From contig JAEUHN010000004.1 in the NCBI GenBank assembly GCA_016795365.1, positions 248,001-312,000 on the forward strand: DNA of 64,000 nt, in the 5' to 3' direction. The notes below the pieces were generated by a model. That model was not told where the DNA came from, ran no database searches, and saw only the letters and a list, made by a program, of their open reading frames with translations. A program made the translations under genes and the position numbers. Positions within the stretch are counted from its first letter, which is position 1; each line of letters begins with the position of its first letter. This document shows, in pieces, positions 20,020-29,203 of this stretch. The DNA comes from Verrucomicrobiaceae bacterium. GTDB taxonomy: Bacteria > Verrucomicrobiota > Verrucomicrobiia > Verrucomicrobiales > Verrucomicrobiaceae.

Positions 20020-21222
20020 TCAGAGCACGAGCCAGTTCGCCAGCCCGAGGAAGAATCCCATGCTCACGATATCGGTGGCAGTCGTGAGGAAGATGCTGCT
20101 CGCGGTCGCTGGATCGGCGCCAAAACGGCGAAGAATCAGCGGGATCGTTGCTCCACACAATCCGCTGACGATGCAGCTCGCGACCATCGCCATGAAGACG
20201 ACCGCTCCGAGCATGAAAGCCTTCTCGTGATGTTTCATGGCGGCGTAGGCCCACATGCCAAGGCCCGCCGTCAGGCCCACAAGAATGCCATTGAGCAGCC
20301 CAAGCGTCGCTTCCTTCATCACCAGCTTGCTTTCCTGTCCGGTGCTTACGTCGCCAAGGGTCAGACCACGCAAGGCCACCGCCAGGGCCTGGCAGCCCGT
20401 GTTGCCGGATTGTCCGGCCATGACCGGGAGAAAGACGGCGAGGATCATCACCTTGTCGAGAGTCTCCTGAAACATCCCCACGACTCCTGCTGCCACGAAG
20501 GCCGTGACAAGATTGACTTGAAGCCATGGATGGCGGAATCGCAGGCTGCGCATCACCGGTGTCTGGAATCGCTCCTCCTTCTCCACACCCATCATCGTTC
20601 CCGCCTGCGCACTGATTTCGATGGCCCTGGCTTCGAACAAGTTCTGACCTCGCACCAAGCCGATAAGGCGTCGGTCTTCATCACACACAGGATAGACCGG
20701 ATAATGGCGGTTCACCGAGGCCTTCATAGCTTCGGTCAGAGCCATGCCTGGGCGCAAAGCAAACACATTGGTCCACATCACATCGCTTAGCTTCTTGTCA
20801 GGGTCGCCGAGCATCAGATCGCGCATGACCAGCACGCCGAGCAGGCGATTCTCTTCATCGGTCACGTAGCCATACGTGATGAACGCCTTCTTCGTCAGCT
20901 GGCGGAGCGCCTCGATGGTTTCACGAATCGTCGTCTGCGGACGGAAGACCGCCACAGGGGGCTCCATCAGCCAGCCCACAGAATCCTCGGGATACTGCTG
21001 GTTGTGCATCCACTGCCTCGCCTTCTCGATCGGTGCGGCGGCCAGCACAGCGCATCGCCGCTCGTCCTCCATCTCATGAAGCACCTGCTGCGCTATCATC
21101 GGATTCACCGTTCCCAAAGCCGCCACCGCCTCGTCGTCAGGACGCTCGGCCAGCATTCGAGCGGCCTCGTGCGGCGAGCGGCGGGTGATGTCTTCGGAAA
21201 GGGAAACAATCGGAGTATCCAT
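20020..21222 (-). CDS. mgtE: MgtE-family magnesium transporter
   Basis: 400 residues from MDTPIVSLSEDITRRSP. Domain order is that of MgtE: a shortened N-terminal MgtE-N helical domain (about residues 5-95), two CBS motifs (around PPVAVFRPQTTIRETI and NVFALRPGMALTEAM), a connecting helix, then five membrane helices. The membrane part contains LPVMAGQSGNTGCQALAVAL, which matches the Mg2+-selective pore region, and the terminal TTATDIVSMGFFLGLANW. The cytosolic CBS/N domains act as an Mg2+ sensor that gates the pore. At about 400 residues it is shorter than the usual 450, with the loss in the N domain. Confidence 0.95.
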   Translation of the reverse strand: MDTPIVSLSEDITRRSPHEAARMLAERPDDEAVAALGTVNPMIAQQVLHEMEDERRCAVLAAAPIEKARQWMHNQQYPEDSVGWLMEPPVAVFRPQTTIRETIEALRQLTKKAFITYGYVTDEENRLLGVLVMRDLMLGDPDKKLSDVMWTNVFALRPGMALTEAMKASVNRHYPVYPVCDEDRRLIGLVRGQNLFEARAIEISAQAGTMMGVEKEERFQTPVMRSLRFRHPWLQVNLVTAFVAAGVVGMFQETLDKVMILAVFLPVMAGQSGNTGCQALAVALRGLTLGDVSTGQESKLVMKEATLGLLNGILVGLTAGLGMWAYAAMKHHEKAFMLGAVVFMAMVASCIVSGLCGATIPLILRRFGADPATASSIFLTTATDIVSMGFFLGLANWLVL

Positions 21223-21365
21223 AGGTGCCGACTTTGCGGGAGCCACGCGTGCGTCACAAGCAGGAATTCAGGTCAGGCCTCGGGGGCAGTTTCTGGATTA
21301 CCAGATTGTCTCTTGAGCCAGCCGGAATCCGTCCTTTACTCCGCCTCCCTCCCCTACCCAACCAC

Positions 21366-22904
21366 ATGGCTATCACCCGCGCACTCCTCTCCGTCTCCGA
21401 CAAAACCGGCATCCTCGATTTCGCCAAAGGCCTGGAGGCCGCAGGCGTGGAAATCCTCTCCACCGGCGGCACCGCGAAGCACCTCAAGGACAATGGCGTC
21501 AAGGTGACCGACGTGTCCGACCACACGAAGTTCCCCGAGCTGTTCGACGGCCGCGTGAAGACGCTGCACCCCAAGGTCCACGGCGGCCTGCTCCAGCGCC
21601 GCGACAATGACGAGGACAAGCGCGATGCGAAGAAGCACGACATCCCGGTCATCGACATCGTGGCGATCAATCTGTATCCCTTTGAGCAGACCGTGGCCAA
21701 GCCCGGCGTGACACTGGAGGAAGCGATCGAAAACATCGACATCGGCGGCCCGTCGATGCTTCGCTCGGCGGCGAAGAACCACCGCTGGGTCACAGTCATC
21801 AGCGACCCGGACGACTACGATGTCGTGCTCGCTGAGATGAAGGAGAACGATGGCGACACTACACTCGGCACGCGCGAACGGCTGGCTTTGAAAGTGTTCC
21901 AGCGCACCAGCGCTTACGATGCGGCGATCGCTGCCTTCCTGAACAAAGAGCAGACCACACAGAAGACCTTTAGCATCAGCCTGCCGCTCTACGCCGACCT
22001 CCGCTACGGTGACAACCCGCACCAGAAGAGCGCGCTGTATGGCAACTTCGGCGACTACTTCAGCAAGCTCCACGGCAAGGACCTGAGCTACACGAATGTG
22101 CTCGACATCCAGGCTGCCGCCGCACTCGTGCATGAGTTCCGCCGCCCCACGGTCGCCATCCTCAAGCACACGAACCCGTGCGGTGTGGGATGCACCGATG
22201 AAGACTTGCGCGAGGCCTGGGACAAGGCCTTCGAGACCGACAAGCAGGCTCCCTTCGGCGGCGTGATCGTCACCAATCGCTCGATGACGCTCGGCCTTGC
22301 CAAGCTGATCAGCGAGATCTTCACCGACATCATCATCGCGCCGGACTTCGATGCCGATGCGCGTGCTCATTTGCAGAAGAAAAAGAACCTCCGCCTCATG
22401 CAGATGCACGAGAGTGTGAAGGAAGCACTCGCTGAGCCCGTGATCCGCAACGCCCCCGGCGGCATCCTCGTGATGGACAATGACTCACGTGCACTCGGCC
22501 TCGACGACCTGGAGACGAAGGTGAAAACCAAGCGCCCACCGACCCGCGAGGAACTCGAAGCCATGCGCTTTGCCTGGCGCATCGTGAAGCACGTCAAATC
22601 CAACGCCATCGTCTTCGCCAGCAGCGACCGCACGCTCGGCATCGGTGCCGGTCAGATGAGCCGCGTGGACTCCGCTCGCATCGCCGTGTGGAAGGCCGGT
22701 GAAGCTGGTCTCTCGCTCAAGGGCAGCGCCGTCGCCAGCGACGCTATGTTCCCCTTCGCCGATGGCCTTATCGCCTGCGCCGAAGCCGGTGCCACTGCTG
22801 CGATTCAGCCCGGCGGCTCGGTCCGCGACGAGGAAGTCATCGCCGCCGCCAATGAGCGCGATGTGGCCATGTGCTTCACGGGCGTGCGTCATTTCCTGCA
22901 TTGA
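21366..22904 (+). CDS. purH: Bifunctional AICAR formyltransferase / IMP cyclohydrolase
   Basis: 512 residues from [20 protein letters not shown], which is the conserved PurH start; the in-frame extension to 21225 is not conserved. The IMP cyclohydrolase (MGS-like) domain covers residues 1-200 with [13 protein letters not shown] and [13 protein letters not shown]. The AICAR transformylase domain follows with [15 protein letters not shown], the catalytic KHTNPCGVG and [20 protein letters not shown]. It performs the last two steps of de novo IMP synthesis in the cytoplasm. A strong stem-loop lies in the 132-bp gap before pdxJ. Confidence 0.98.
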   Translation: MAITRALLSVSDKTGILDFAKGLEAAGVEILSTGGTAKHLKDNGVKVTDVSDHTKFPELFDGRVKTLHPKVHGGLLQRRDNDEDKRDAKKHDIPVIDIVAINLYPFEQTVAKPGVTLEEAIENIDIGGPSMLRSAAKNHRWVTVISDPDDYDVVLAEMKENDGDTTLGTRERLALKVFQRTSAYDAAIAAFLNKEQTTQKTFSISLPLYADLRYGDNPHQKSALYGNFGDYFSKLHGKDLSYTNVLDIQAAAALVHEFRRPTVAILKHTNPCGVGCTDEDLREAWDKAFETDKQAPFGGVIVTNRSMTLGLAKLISEIFTDIIIAPDFDADARAHLQKKKNLRLMQMHESVKEALAEPVIRNAPGGILVMDNDSRALGLDDLETKVKTKRPPTREELEAMRFAWRIVKHVKSNAIVFASSDRTLGIGAGQMSRVDSARIAVWKAGEAGLSLKGSAVASDAMFPFADGLIACAEAGATAAIQPGGSVRDEEVIAAANERDVAMCFTGVRHFLH

Positions 22905-22956
22905 TTCTCATCTCGTGCGCAGGCCCCCTGGCCTGGAACGCCCGCGATTCCTTCAC

Positions 22957-23003
22957 CGCCCATGATGCCGACCTCAACCGTCTTCGACATCATGGGCGAT
23001 TTT
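22957..23003 (+). terminator. Stem-loop after purH, probable terminator
   Basis: Perfect 11-bp arms CGCCCATGATG (22957-22967) and CATCATGGGCG (22988-22998) enclose a 20-nt loop and are followed by ATTTTCG. The position, 52 bp after the purH stop and 38 bp before pdxJ, fits a terminator separating the two units. The T-run is short. Confidence 0.65.
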
Positions 23004-23036
23004 CGTTTATCACCTCGCTAGCCACTGCTTCCAACC

Positions 23037-23783
23037 ATGCTCCACCTCGGCGTCAATATTGACCACGTCACCACTCTTCGGCAGGCGCGTTATCGCACCA
23101 TGCTCGACTCGCCCAATGCTGAACCTTCGGTGCTACAAGCAGCGCTGGAGTCGGAGGCTGCTGGCGCGCAATCCATCACCGTGCATCTGCGCGCGGACCG
23201 TCGTCACATCCAGGACGCCGATGTTTACCTGCTGCGCAAGAGCATCGCGACGAAGCTCAACCTCGAGATGGGCAACACGCCCGAGATCCTCGCCATCGCG
23301 CTCGATGTGAAGCCCGACTTCGTTTGCATGGTGCCCGAGAGCCGCGAGGAAGTCACCACCGAGGGCGGGCTCGACGTGCGTGCGCACTTCGCTGCGCTGA
23401 AGCCCACGGTCGCCGCGCTGGAAGCGAATGGAACGCGCGTCAGCATGTTCATCGATCCTGATCTCGATCAAGTCCGCGCCTCGCATGAAGTCGGCGCGAG
23501 CATGATCGAACTGCACACCGGCACGTTCGCGAATCACTTCGGAGCCGAGCGCGAAGCCGAAGTTGCGCGCCTCAAAGCCGCTGCTGAACTCGGTCACAGC
23601 CTTGGCCTTCAGATCAATGCCGGACACGGCCTGACCACGAAGAACCTGCCTGACCTCCGGGCAGTGCCGCACCTGCACGAACTCAACATCGGCCACCACA
23701 TCGTCTCACGCGCCGTCTTCATCGGCCTGCGCGCCGCAGTCGCCGAAATGCTCGACATGATGAAGACGTATCCCGCTGCATGA
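23037..23783 (+). CDS. pdxJ: Pyridoxine 5'-phosphate synthase
   Basis: 248 residues with the full series of PdxJ motifs: LGVNIDHVTTLRQAR at the N-terminus, ITVHLRADRRHIQD, LNLEMG, SMFIDPD, IELHTGTFA, INAGHGL and LNIGHHIVSRAVFIGL. The enzyme condenses 3-amino-2-oxopropyl phosphate with 1-deoxyxylulose 5-phosphate to give PNP in the DXP-dependent vitamin B6 pathway. The stop TGA overlaps the acpS ATG (ATGA), the same pdxJ-acpS pairing as in many proteobacteria. Confidence 0.98.
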   Translation: MLHLGVNIDHVTTLRQARYRTMLDSPNAEPSVLQAALESEAAGAQSITVHLRADRRHIQDADVYLLRKSIATKLNLEMGNTPEILAIALDVKPDFVCMVPESREEVTTEGGLDVRAHFAALKPTVAALEANGTRVSMFIDPDLDQVRASHEVGASMIELHTGTFANHFGAEREAEVARLKAAAELGHSLGLQINAGHGLTTKNLPDLRAVPHLHELNIGHHIVSRAVFIGLRAAVAEMLDMMKTYPAA

Positions 23784-24160
23784 AGCTGATCGGCATTGGC
23801 CTCGACCTCTGCGAAGTCGAGCGCATGAGAGACCTCATGACGCGACATGAGGGTCGCTTCGAATTGCGCACCTTCACCGAAGGCGAGCGCACCTACTGCA
23901 CGAAGAACGTCGATCCCGCGATGCATTACGCAGCGCGCTTCGCGGCCAAGGAAGCCGTGGCCAAAGCCCTCGGCACTGGCTTCGCCGATGGCGTGGGCTG
24001 GAGCGACATCGAAGTCATCCGTGCTGAGAGCGGCCAGCCCAGCATCCAGCTTCATGGCAGCACAGCACAGCGCGCCAAGGAGCTTGGAGCCAAACAAATC
24101 CACCTCACGCTCACGCATACCAAGGACACGGCGGCAGCGAGCGTGGTGATCATGGGTTGA
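23780..24160 (+). CDS. acpS: Holo-[acyl-carrier-protein] synthase
   Basis: 126 residues, normal AcpS length. IGIGLDLCEVERMRDL carries the Mg-binding Asp, and RFAAKEAVAKALGTGF the Glu/Lys of the 4'-phosphopantetheinyl transferase fold. AcpS transfers phosphopantetheine from CoA to ACP. Translation is probably coupled to pdxJ through the 4-bp overlap. The gene ends 6 bp before the convergent DUF1549 gene, with no clear terminator between. Confidence 0.97.
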   Translation: MKLIGIGLDLCEVERMRDLMTRHEGRFELRTFTEGERTYCTKNVDPAMHYAARFAAKEAVAKALGTGFADGVGWSDIEVIRAESGQPSIQLHGSTAQRAKELGAKQIHLTLTHTKDTAAASVVIMG

Positions 24161-24166
24161 GCCACA

Positions 24167-26062
24167 TCACTCAATGGTGATGAACTCGCTGCTGTTGAAG
24201 AGCACATGCCCGAGGTCGGCGAGCGCAGCCATGCGAGTGCTGGCGCTTTCGCGTTGAGCGACGAAGTCGAGAGCCTGCTGCCTGCGAAGGTCACTGGGAG
24301 GACGAGCGAGGGTCAGCATGAAGAGACGCTCGACGATCCTTGACACGTCGTCACCACCCTCGCGAACGGCGCGTTCGGCCAGGAATCGAGACTGGTCTTC
24401 CACGAACTCATCGTTCATCAAGACCAGCGCTTGCGTGGGCACGGTGCTCTGCAATCGCAGCGCACAGCTATCGGTTGTCGTCGGAGCGTCAAACAACTCC
24501 ATGCCCGGCATGAGGAGCTGCCGTTTCACATAAATGTAAATACTGCGCCGCCACTGCTCAGGCGACTCTTCTTTGAACACGGGCCACTTGTTGCGCTGGC
24601 TGGCATCGAGCAGATCGGCGCGGATGCGCGGCTTGATACCTGGGCCACCGAGCTTCAGATTGATCTTGCCGCTGGCGGTCAGAATGCTGTCGCGCAGCAC
24701 CTCTGCCTCCATGCGCTGGAGTGAGTTGAACCGCAGTGAGTCCGGCTCGCAGCGGCTTTGACGATACGTGGCGCTCATGACCAGGAGCTTGTGCAGCGGC
24801 TTGAGGTGCCCCCCATTTGCCATGAGTTCACGAGCAAGGAAATCGAGCAACTCGGGGTGACTCGGCTTCGCTCCCGTGAAGCCGAAATTGCTCGGCATCG
24901 CGACGATGCCCGTGCCGAAATGATGCTGCCAGACACGATTGGCCAACACGCGCCATGACAGTGCATTCGTGGGCGATGTGATCCACTCGGCGAGTGTGCG
25001 CCTGCGCAGCGAACTCGTGACTCCAGGCTTGGGGAAGGACACCGCTTTTGAGCCGAGCACGACGGGCACCGCTGGCTCCACCACCTCGCCAGGGCTCGCG
25101 GCCACACCACGCAAAAGCACACGCGTCGCGGGCACCTTTGGCGAGCGCTCAGTGAGGGCCATCACCTTGCTCGCATCCTTCACTTCCTTGTCATCTTTGT
25201 CCTTCGCCCCTTTGCCAAGGCCCAGCTTTTCAGTGCCGTTGAAGATGGCATACAGGCTGTAGTAATCATTGGCCAGCAGTGGATCGGTCTTGTGATCATG
25301 GCATCGAGCGCAACCCAGTGTAAGCCCCAGGAACACACTGCTCGTGGTGGAGATCACATCGTCCATCTGGTCCGCCTGATACTGGGCGAGCGCTTCCTTG
25401 GTCTTGCCCATGTTGTCATCGTTGCTGGGACCATTGCGACAGAAGCCGGTAGCAATCAGTGCCTGCTCATCGCTGCCCTCCACCTCGTCACCTGCAAGTT
25501 GCTCGGCTACGAAGCGGGCATACGGCTTGTCCTCGTTGAAGCTGCAAATGACATAGTCGCGATACTTCCAGGCGTAGGGCCGATCAAGGTCGTTGTGAAA
25601 GCCACCTGTGTCAGCATACCGCGCAAGGTCCAGCCAGTGCCGTCCCCAGCGCTCCCCATAATGTGGGCTCTTCAGCAGTCGATCCACCAGGTGCTCGTAA
25701 GCCGTGGGCGACTCGTCGTTTTCGAAAGCGATGACTTCCTCGGGCGTGGGCAGCAAGCCGATGAGATCCAGGGACAGGCGCCGGATCAGCACCGCCCGAC
25801 TGGCCTCAGGCGCGGGCGAGAGTCCCGCAGCCTCCAGCTTGGCGAGCACAAAGGCATCCACCTGATTGCGGGGCCACGACTTCAGCTTCACCTCAGGAGG
25901 TCCAGCTTGAGACAATGGCTGGAAGGCCCAATGCTTGCGTCCCTCCTCAAGTGTCGGCGCACCGGCACGCAAGCATGTGGCCAGCATGGCAAACCCGATG
26001 ATCAGAGGATGGACAAAACACAATCGCACGCGAATGCCTACAACGTCACAAGCATCCATCAA
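24167..26062 (-). CDS. DUF1549/DUF1553 (PSD1) protein with internal CxxCH
   Basis: 631 residues. The DUF1549 block is clear ([43 protein letters not shown]), as is DUF1553 (TLAEWITSPTNALSWRVLAN, QHHFGTGIV, the C-terminal LFNSSEFITIE). A c-heme motif LGCARCHDHKTDP lies between them at about residue 256. Unlike the gene at the left edge it lacks an N-terminal PSCyt1 domain. The start is uncertain: the ATG at 26062 gives 11 extra residues before a signal-like stretch, and a GTG at 26029 (MRLCFVHPLIIGFAML) gives a cleaner signal peptide. Divergent from the 26107 gene. Reaction unknown. Confidence 0.9.
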   Translation of the reverse strand: MMDACDVVGIRVRLCFVHPLIIGFAMLATCLRAGAPTLEEGRKHWAFQPLSQAGPPEVKLKSWPRNQVDAFVLAKLEAAGLSPAPEASRAVLIRRLSLDLIGLLPTPEEVIAFENDESPTAYEHLVDRLLKSPHYGERWGRHWLDLARYADTGGFHNDLDRPYAWKYRDYVICSFNEDKPYARFVAEQLAGDEVEGSDEQALIATGFCRNGPSNDDNMGKTKEALAQYQADQMDDVISTTSSVFLGLTLGCARCHDHKTDPLLANDYYSLYAIFNGTEKLGLGKGAKDKDDKEVKDASKVMALTERSPKVPATRVLLRGVAASPGEVVEPAVPVVLGSKAVSFPKPGVTSSLRRRTLAEWITSPTNALSWRVLANRVWQHHFGTGIVAMPSNFGFTGAKPSHPELLDFLARELMANGGHLKPLHKLLVMSATYRQSRCEPDSLRFNSLQRMEAEVLRDSILTASGKINLKLGGPGIKPRIRADLLDASQRNKWPVFKEESPEQWRRSIYIYVKRQLLMPGMELFDAPTTTDSCALRLQSTVPTQALVLMNDEFVEDQSRFLAERAVREGGDDVSRIVERLFMLTLARPPSDLRRQQALDFVAQRESASTRMAALADLGHVLFNSSEFITIE

Positions 26063-26106
26063 TCCTTCATCGCAAGGACATGACGCTGCCGACGTTCCTT
26101 TTCCTG

Positions 26107-26787
26107 ATGAAACTACTCTTCACACTCCTCGCCCTCGCTGCCACGACCTACGCCACCGACTATCCACGCGTCATATTCGCCGATGACTTTTCCGCCGAGG
26201 GATTTGGCAAGGCCTGGGGCCACTACAAAAGCTCCAGCATCGTGAAGGATGGGATGCTCGTCGGCATCACAGCGCCCACCTCAGATCACTCCGCCGTGGA
26301 TCACATTCGTCTCAAAGGGGAGCGAGACCTCGAAGTGTCCGTGAAGTTCCGTTTCGTGAGCGACAAAGCGAAGAGCTTCAATGTGTGGTTCGATGACAAG
26401 GACTACAAGGGCTCCCACGCCGGCCACATCTGCCAGGCGACCATCACCCCCACGGGAGTCAACGTTGCCGAAGCGAAGACGGGCGGCTTCAATCTTGAAG
26501 GCGGTCTCTACGATCGGAAGAAAGCCAATCAACTGACGGCCGAGGAGAAGAAGATGCTGGAAGGCAAAGCCCAGCGGTTCCCTGCCAAGATCTCGCTCCA
26601 AGACTGGCACACCCTTGTGGTGCAGACCGCAGGCGACGAGATCATGGTAACGATTGATGGCAAAGCAGTCGGCAGCTTCAAGTCCCCAGGCATCACGCAC
26701 GAGACGAAGTCCTTGGTCAGCCTCACGACGAATCCCGTCGATGTTCACTACGACGACTTCAGCATCAAAGGCGTCGCCAAGCCCTGA
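26107..26787 (+). CDS. Secreted DUF1080-like (concanavalin-fold) protein
   Basis: 226 residues from MKLLFTLLALAATTYA, a signal peptide; an earlier ATG at 26080 would spoil it. The body has the beta-sandwich pattern of DUF1080/family-16-like proteins: VIFADDFSAEGFGKAWGHYK, HSAVDHIRLKGERDLEVSVK, WHTLVVQTAGDEIMVTIDGK and a terminal VDVHYDDFSIKG. Many relatives act on or bind sugars, and some DUF1080 proteins are 3-keto-disaccharide hydrolases. It is the first gene of a long plus-strand run; the DUF1592 gene starts 20 bp downstream, so they are probably cotranscribed. Confidence 0.8.
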   Translation: MKLLFTLLALAATTYATDYPRVIFADDFSAEGFGKAWGHYKSSSIVKDGMLVGITAPTSDHSAVDHIRLKGERDLEVSVKFRFVSDKAKSFNVWFDDKDYKGSHAGHICQATITPTGVNVAEAKTGGFNLEGGLYDRKKANQLTAEEKKMLEGKAQRFPAKISLQDWHTLVVQTAGDEIMVTIDGKAVGSFKSPGITHETKSLVSLTTNPVDVHYDDFSIKGVAKP

Positions 26788-26807
26788 GCCGTGTCGGCGC
26801 ATCTGTC

Positions 26808-29189
26808 ATGACTCGAATCTTCCTGTCGATCATCTCCCCTGCCCTGATTTCGTCGGTCCTGGCAGCAGATGATCCAGGACTCACCCAACTGGTGAAGCCC
26901 TTCTTCACCGAGCACTGCACACGATGCCACGATGCGAAGAAGCAAAAGGGTGATCTGCGCGTGGACAACCTGACGGTGGACTACACTTCGCCCAAGGTGA
27001 TGGCGCATTGGGAGGAGATCATGAGCCGGATCAATTCCGGCGACATGCCACCCGATGATGAGCCTCGCCCCAAGCCTGAGGCAATTGCCCAGGTTTCCGA
27101 ATGGATCGTAACTCAACTCCGCGAGTCCGAGGCCAAACGCCAGGCGATGGGCGGTGACCAGATGGCTTTCCTCAAGCTCACGCGCGATGAGTATGCCAAC
27201 ACGATCCGCGACCTGCTCGGTGTCACCTTTGACCCCAAAGGTGCCAACGGCCTGCCCGAGGATCCGGATTGGAAAGGCTTCGAACGCATTGGGTCCGTGC
27301 TCACGCTTTCACCTGCGCATGTGGAGAAGTATCTCGCGGCAGCGGAAATGGTGCTCGATGAAGCCCTTTCGCTGCGCCCCGAACCGAAGCGCGAGCAGAT
27401 CGTGTGGACCGCGTGGGACATGCGTTGGAAGGATTTTCGCAAGGAATACGAAGCGCGCGGCATCGCCGACCAGGTGCGCATCGAGATCGTGCCGAACAAT
27501 TACACCACAGACACTTGGAACCTCGAAGTGAAGACCACGGGGGACTATCTGCTGCGCCTCAAGCTCAGCGGCCTGCGCCCCGAGGGCGGACGCGCACCTC
27601 GTCTGAAGGTGTATCTCTCGAACGTGGACAAAACGCTCATCGAGCAGGATGTGGATACCGCCGAGAACAAGCCGGTGACCATCGAGAAGCGCGTGCATCT
27701 CCTCGCAGGCAAGTATCCGGTGCGCCTCATCAACAGCGTTCCCGGACCTAACCCCGAAGGCCGTCGCTCACGCCATAGCGGAACGCCGAACGCCTTCACC
27801 ACCACGCGCAGTCGCGTGCCGTGGCAGCTCAAGCTGACGGACGATGACTTCAAGCCGATCCAGCTCACTCTCATCATTGATCGCGTGGAGTGGGATGGTC
27901 CCATTGTGGACTCATGGCCGACGGCAACGCACCAGCGCATCTTCGCGAGCAAAGATGCGCGCAGGATCGTGTCGACGTTCGCCGAGCAAGCGTGGCGTCG
28001 TCCCGTGAGCGAGGACGAAGTCAATCGCCTCGTGAAGCTCGTCGAGAAAGCGCAGGCACTCGGAGAAAACTTCGAAGGCGCGGTGAAGACCGCGCTCGTC
28101 GCCGTGCTGAGTTCGAAGAGCTTTGTGTATCTCGAAGAAGGTAGCACGAAGCAGCATGCGCCGACGCTCAGCAATTGGGACCTCGCCTCGCGTCTCTCCT
28201 ACTTCCTGTGGAGCACGAAGCCCGACGATCGCCTCCTCGAACTCGCTCGCAGCAACAGTTTGAAGCCGAACCTCGCCTCCGAGGTGAAGCGGATGCTTAC
28301 CGATCCCAAAGCCAACGCTTTCGCCGAGAGCTTTCCGCGTCAGTGGTTGCAACTGCGCAAGGTCGGCATGTTCCCACCCGACAAAGTTTTGTATCCCGAT
28401 TACGATGACAACCTGGAGCACAGCATGGTGGCAGAAACTGTCGCTTTCTTCGCCGAAGTGCTGCAACGCAATGGCAGCCTGCGCGATTTTCTCGACTCGG
28501 ACTGGACGATGCTCAACGAGCGCCTCGCCACGCACTACGGCATTGAAGGCGTGCGCGGCGATCAGATGCAGCGCGTTTCGCTGAAGCCCGAAGACCATCG
28601 CGGCGGATTGCTCACACAAGGCGCCGTGCTCAGCCTCACCAGCGACGGCACGCGGCATCGTCCTGTGCATCGCGGCGTATGGATGCTCGATGCCATCATC
28701 GGCAAACCTGCACCACCTCCGCCTGCGAACGTCCCCGCGCTCAGCACGCCCGATGCGAAGACAAAGAAGACCACGGTGCGCGAGAAGCTGGAGCAGCATC
28801 GCGCCGATCCAAACTGCAACGCCTGCCACACGAAGATCGACCCGCTCGGCATCGCCTTCGACAACTACGACGCCATCGGCCGCTGGCGAACCGTAGAGAC
28901 GATCAAGGACGGCATCGGAGCCGACCCCAAGCTCGATGCCAGCGGCACGCTCAGCGATGGCCGCCACTTCTCCGGCCCCGAGGAACTGAAGGAGATTCTG
29001 CTCAGCGACCTCGACAAGTTCGCCAGCGCCGTCACCGAGAAGCTCGCCACCTATGCGCTGCGTCGTGGCATGACTTTCTCCGATCGCGAAGAGTTGAAGC
29101 GCATCGTCGAGAAAGCAAAGGGCGAGGAATACAAGCTCACGTCCTTGATCGAGTCACTGGTGACGAGCCCGTTGTTTGTGAAGCGTTAG
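26808..29189 (+). CDS. DUF1587/1592/1588/1585 cytochrome protein (PVC)
   Basis: 793 residues. After a signal peptide (MTRIFLSIISPALISSVLAA) there is an N-terminal PSCyt-type heme site HCTRCHDAKKQKG (about residue 38), then DUF1587 (LTRDEYANTIRDLLGV), DUF1592 (WDLASRLSYFLWSTKPDD), DUF1588 (RGGLLTQGAVLSLTSDGTRH) with a second CxxCH (DPNCNACHTKIDPLG), and DUF1585 at the C-terminus (KLATYALRRGMTFSDREEL). Two c-type hemes are expected. In PVC genomes this protein is commonly next to a DUF1552 gene; here the DUF1552 gene is 14 kb away. Function is undefined, presumably extracytoplasmic redox chemistry on polymers. Confidence 0.93.
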   Translation: MTRIFLSIISPALISSVLAADDPGLTQLVKPFFTEHCTRCHDAKKQKGDLRVDNLTVDYTSPKVMAHWEEIMSRINSGDMPPDDEPRPKPEAIAQVSEWIVTQLRESEAKRQAMGGDQMAFLKLTRDEYANTIRDLLGVTFDPKGANGLPEDPDWKGFERIGSVLTLSPAHVEKYLAAAEMVLDEALSLRPEPKREQIVWTAWDMRWKDFRKEYEARGIADQVRIEIVPNNYTTDTWNLEVKTTGDYLLRLKLSGLRPEGGRAPRLKVYLSNVDKTLIEQDVDTAENKPVTIEKRVHLLAGKYPVRLINSVPGPNPEGRRSRHSGTPNAFTTTRSRVPWQLKLTDDDFKPIQLTLIIDRVEWDGPIVDSWPTATHQRIFASKDARRIVSTFAEQAWRRPVSEDEVNRLVKLVEKAQALGENFEGAVKTALVAVLSSKSFVYLEEGSTKQHAPTLSNWDLASRLSYFLWSTKPDDRLLELARSNSLKPNLASEVKRMLTDPKANAFAESFPRQWLQLRKVGMFPPDKVLYPDYDDNLEHSMVAETVAFFAEVLQRNGSLRDFLDSDWTMLNERLATHYGIEGVRGDQMQRVSLKPEDHRGGLLTQGAVLSLTSDGTRHRPVHRGVWMLDAIIGKPAPPPPANVPALSTPDAKTKKTTVREKLEQHRADPNCNACHTKIDPLGIAFDNYDAIGRWRTVETIKDGIGADPKLDASGTLSDGRHFSGPEELKEILLSDLDKFASAVTEKLATYALRRGMTFSDREELKRIVEKAKGEEYKLTSLIESLVTSPLFVKR

Positions 29190-29203
29190 TCCACTTCCAT
29201 CTC

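Noticed and set aside
19721-20527. Minus-strand frame running past the mgtE stop
   Set aside because: Most of it overlaps mgtE in another frame. The part in the 207-bp gap (19813-20019) shows no recognisable family, so the gap is taken as non-coding.
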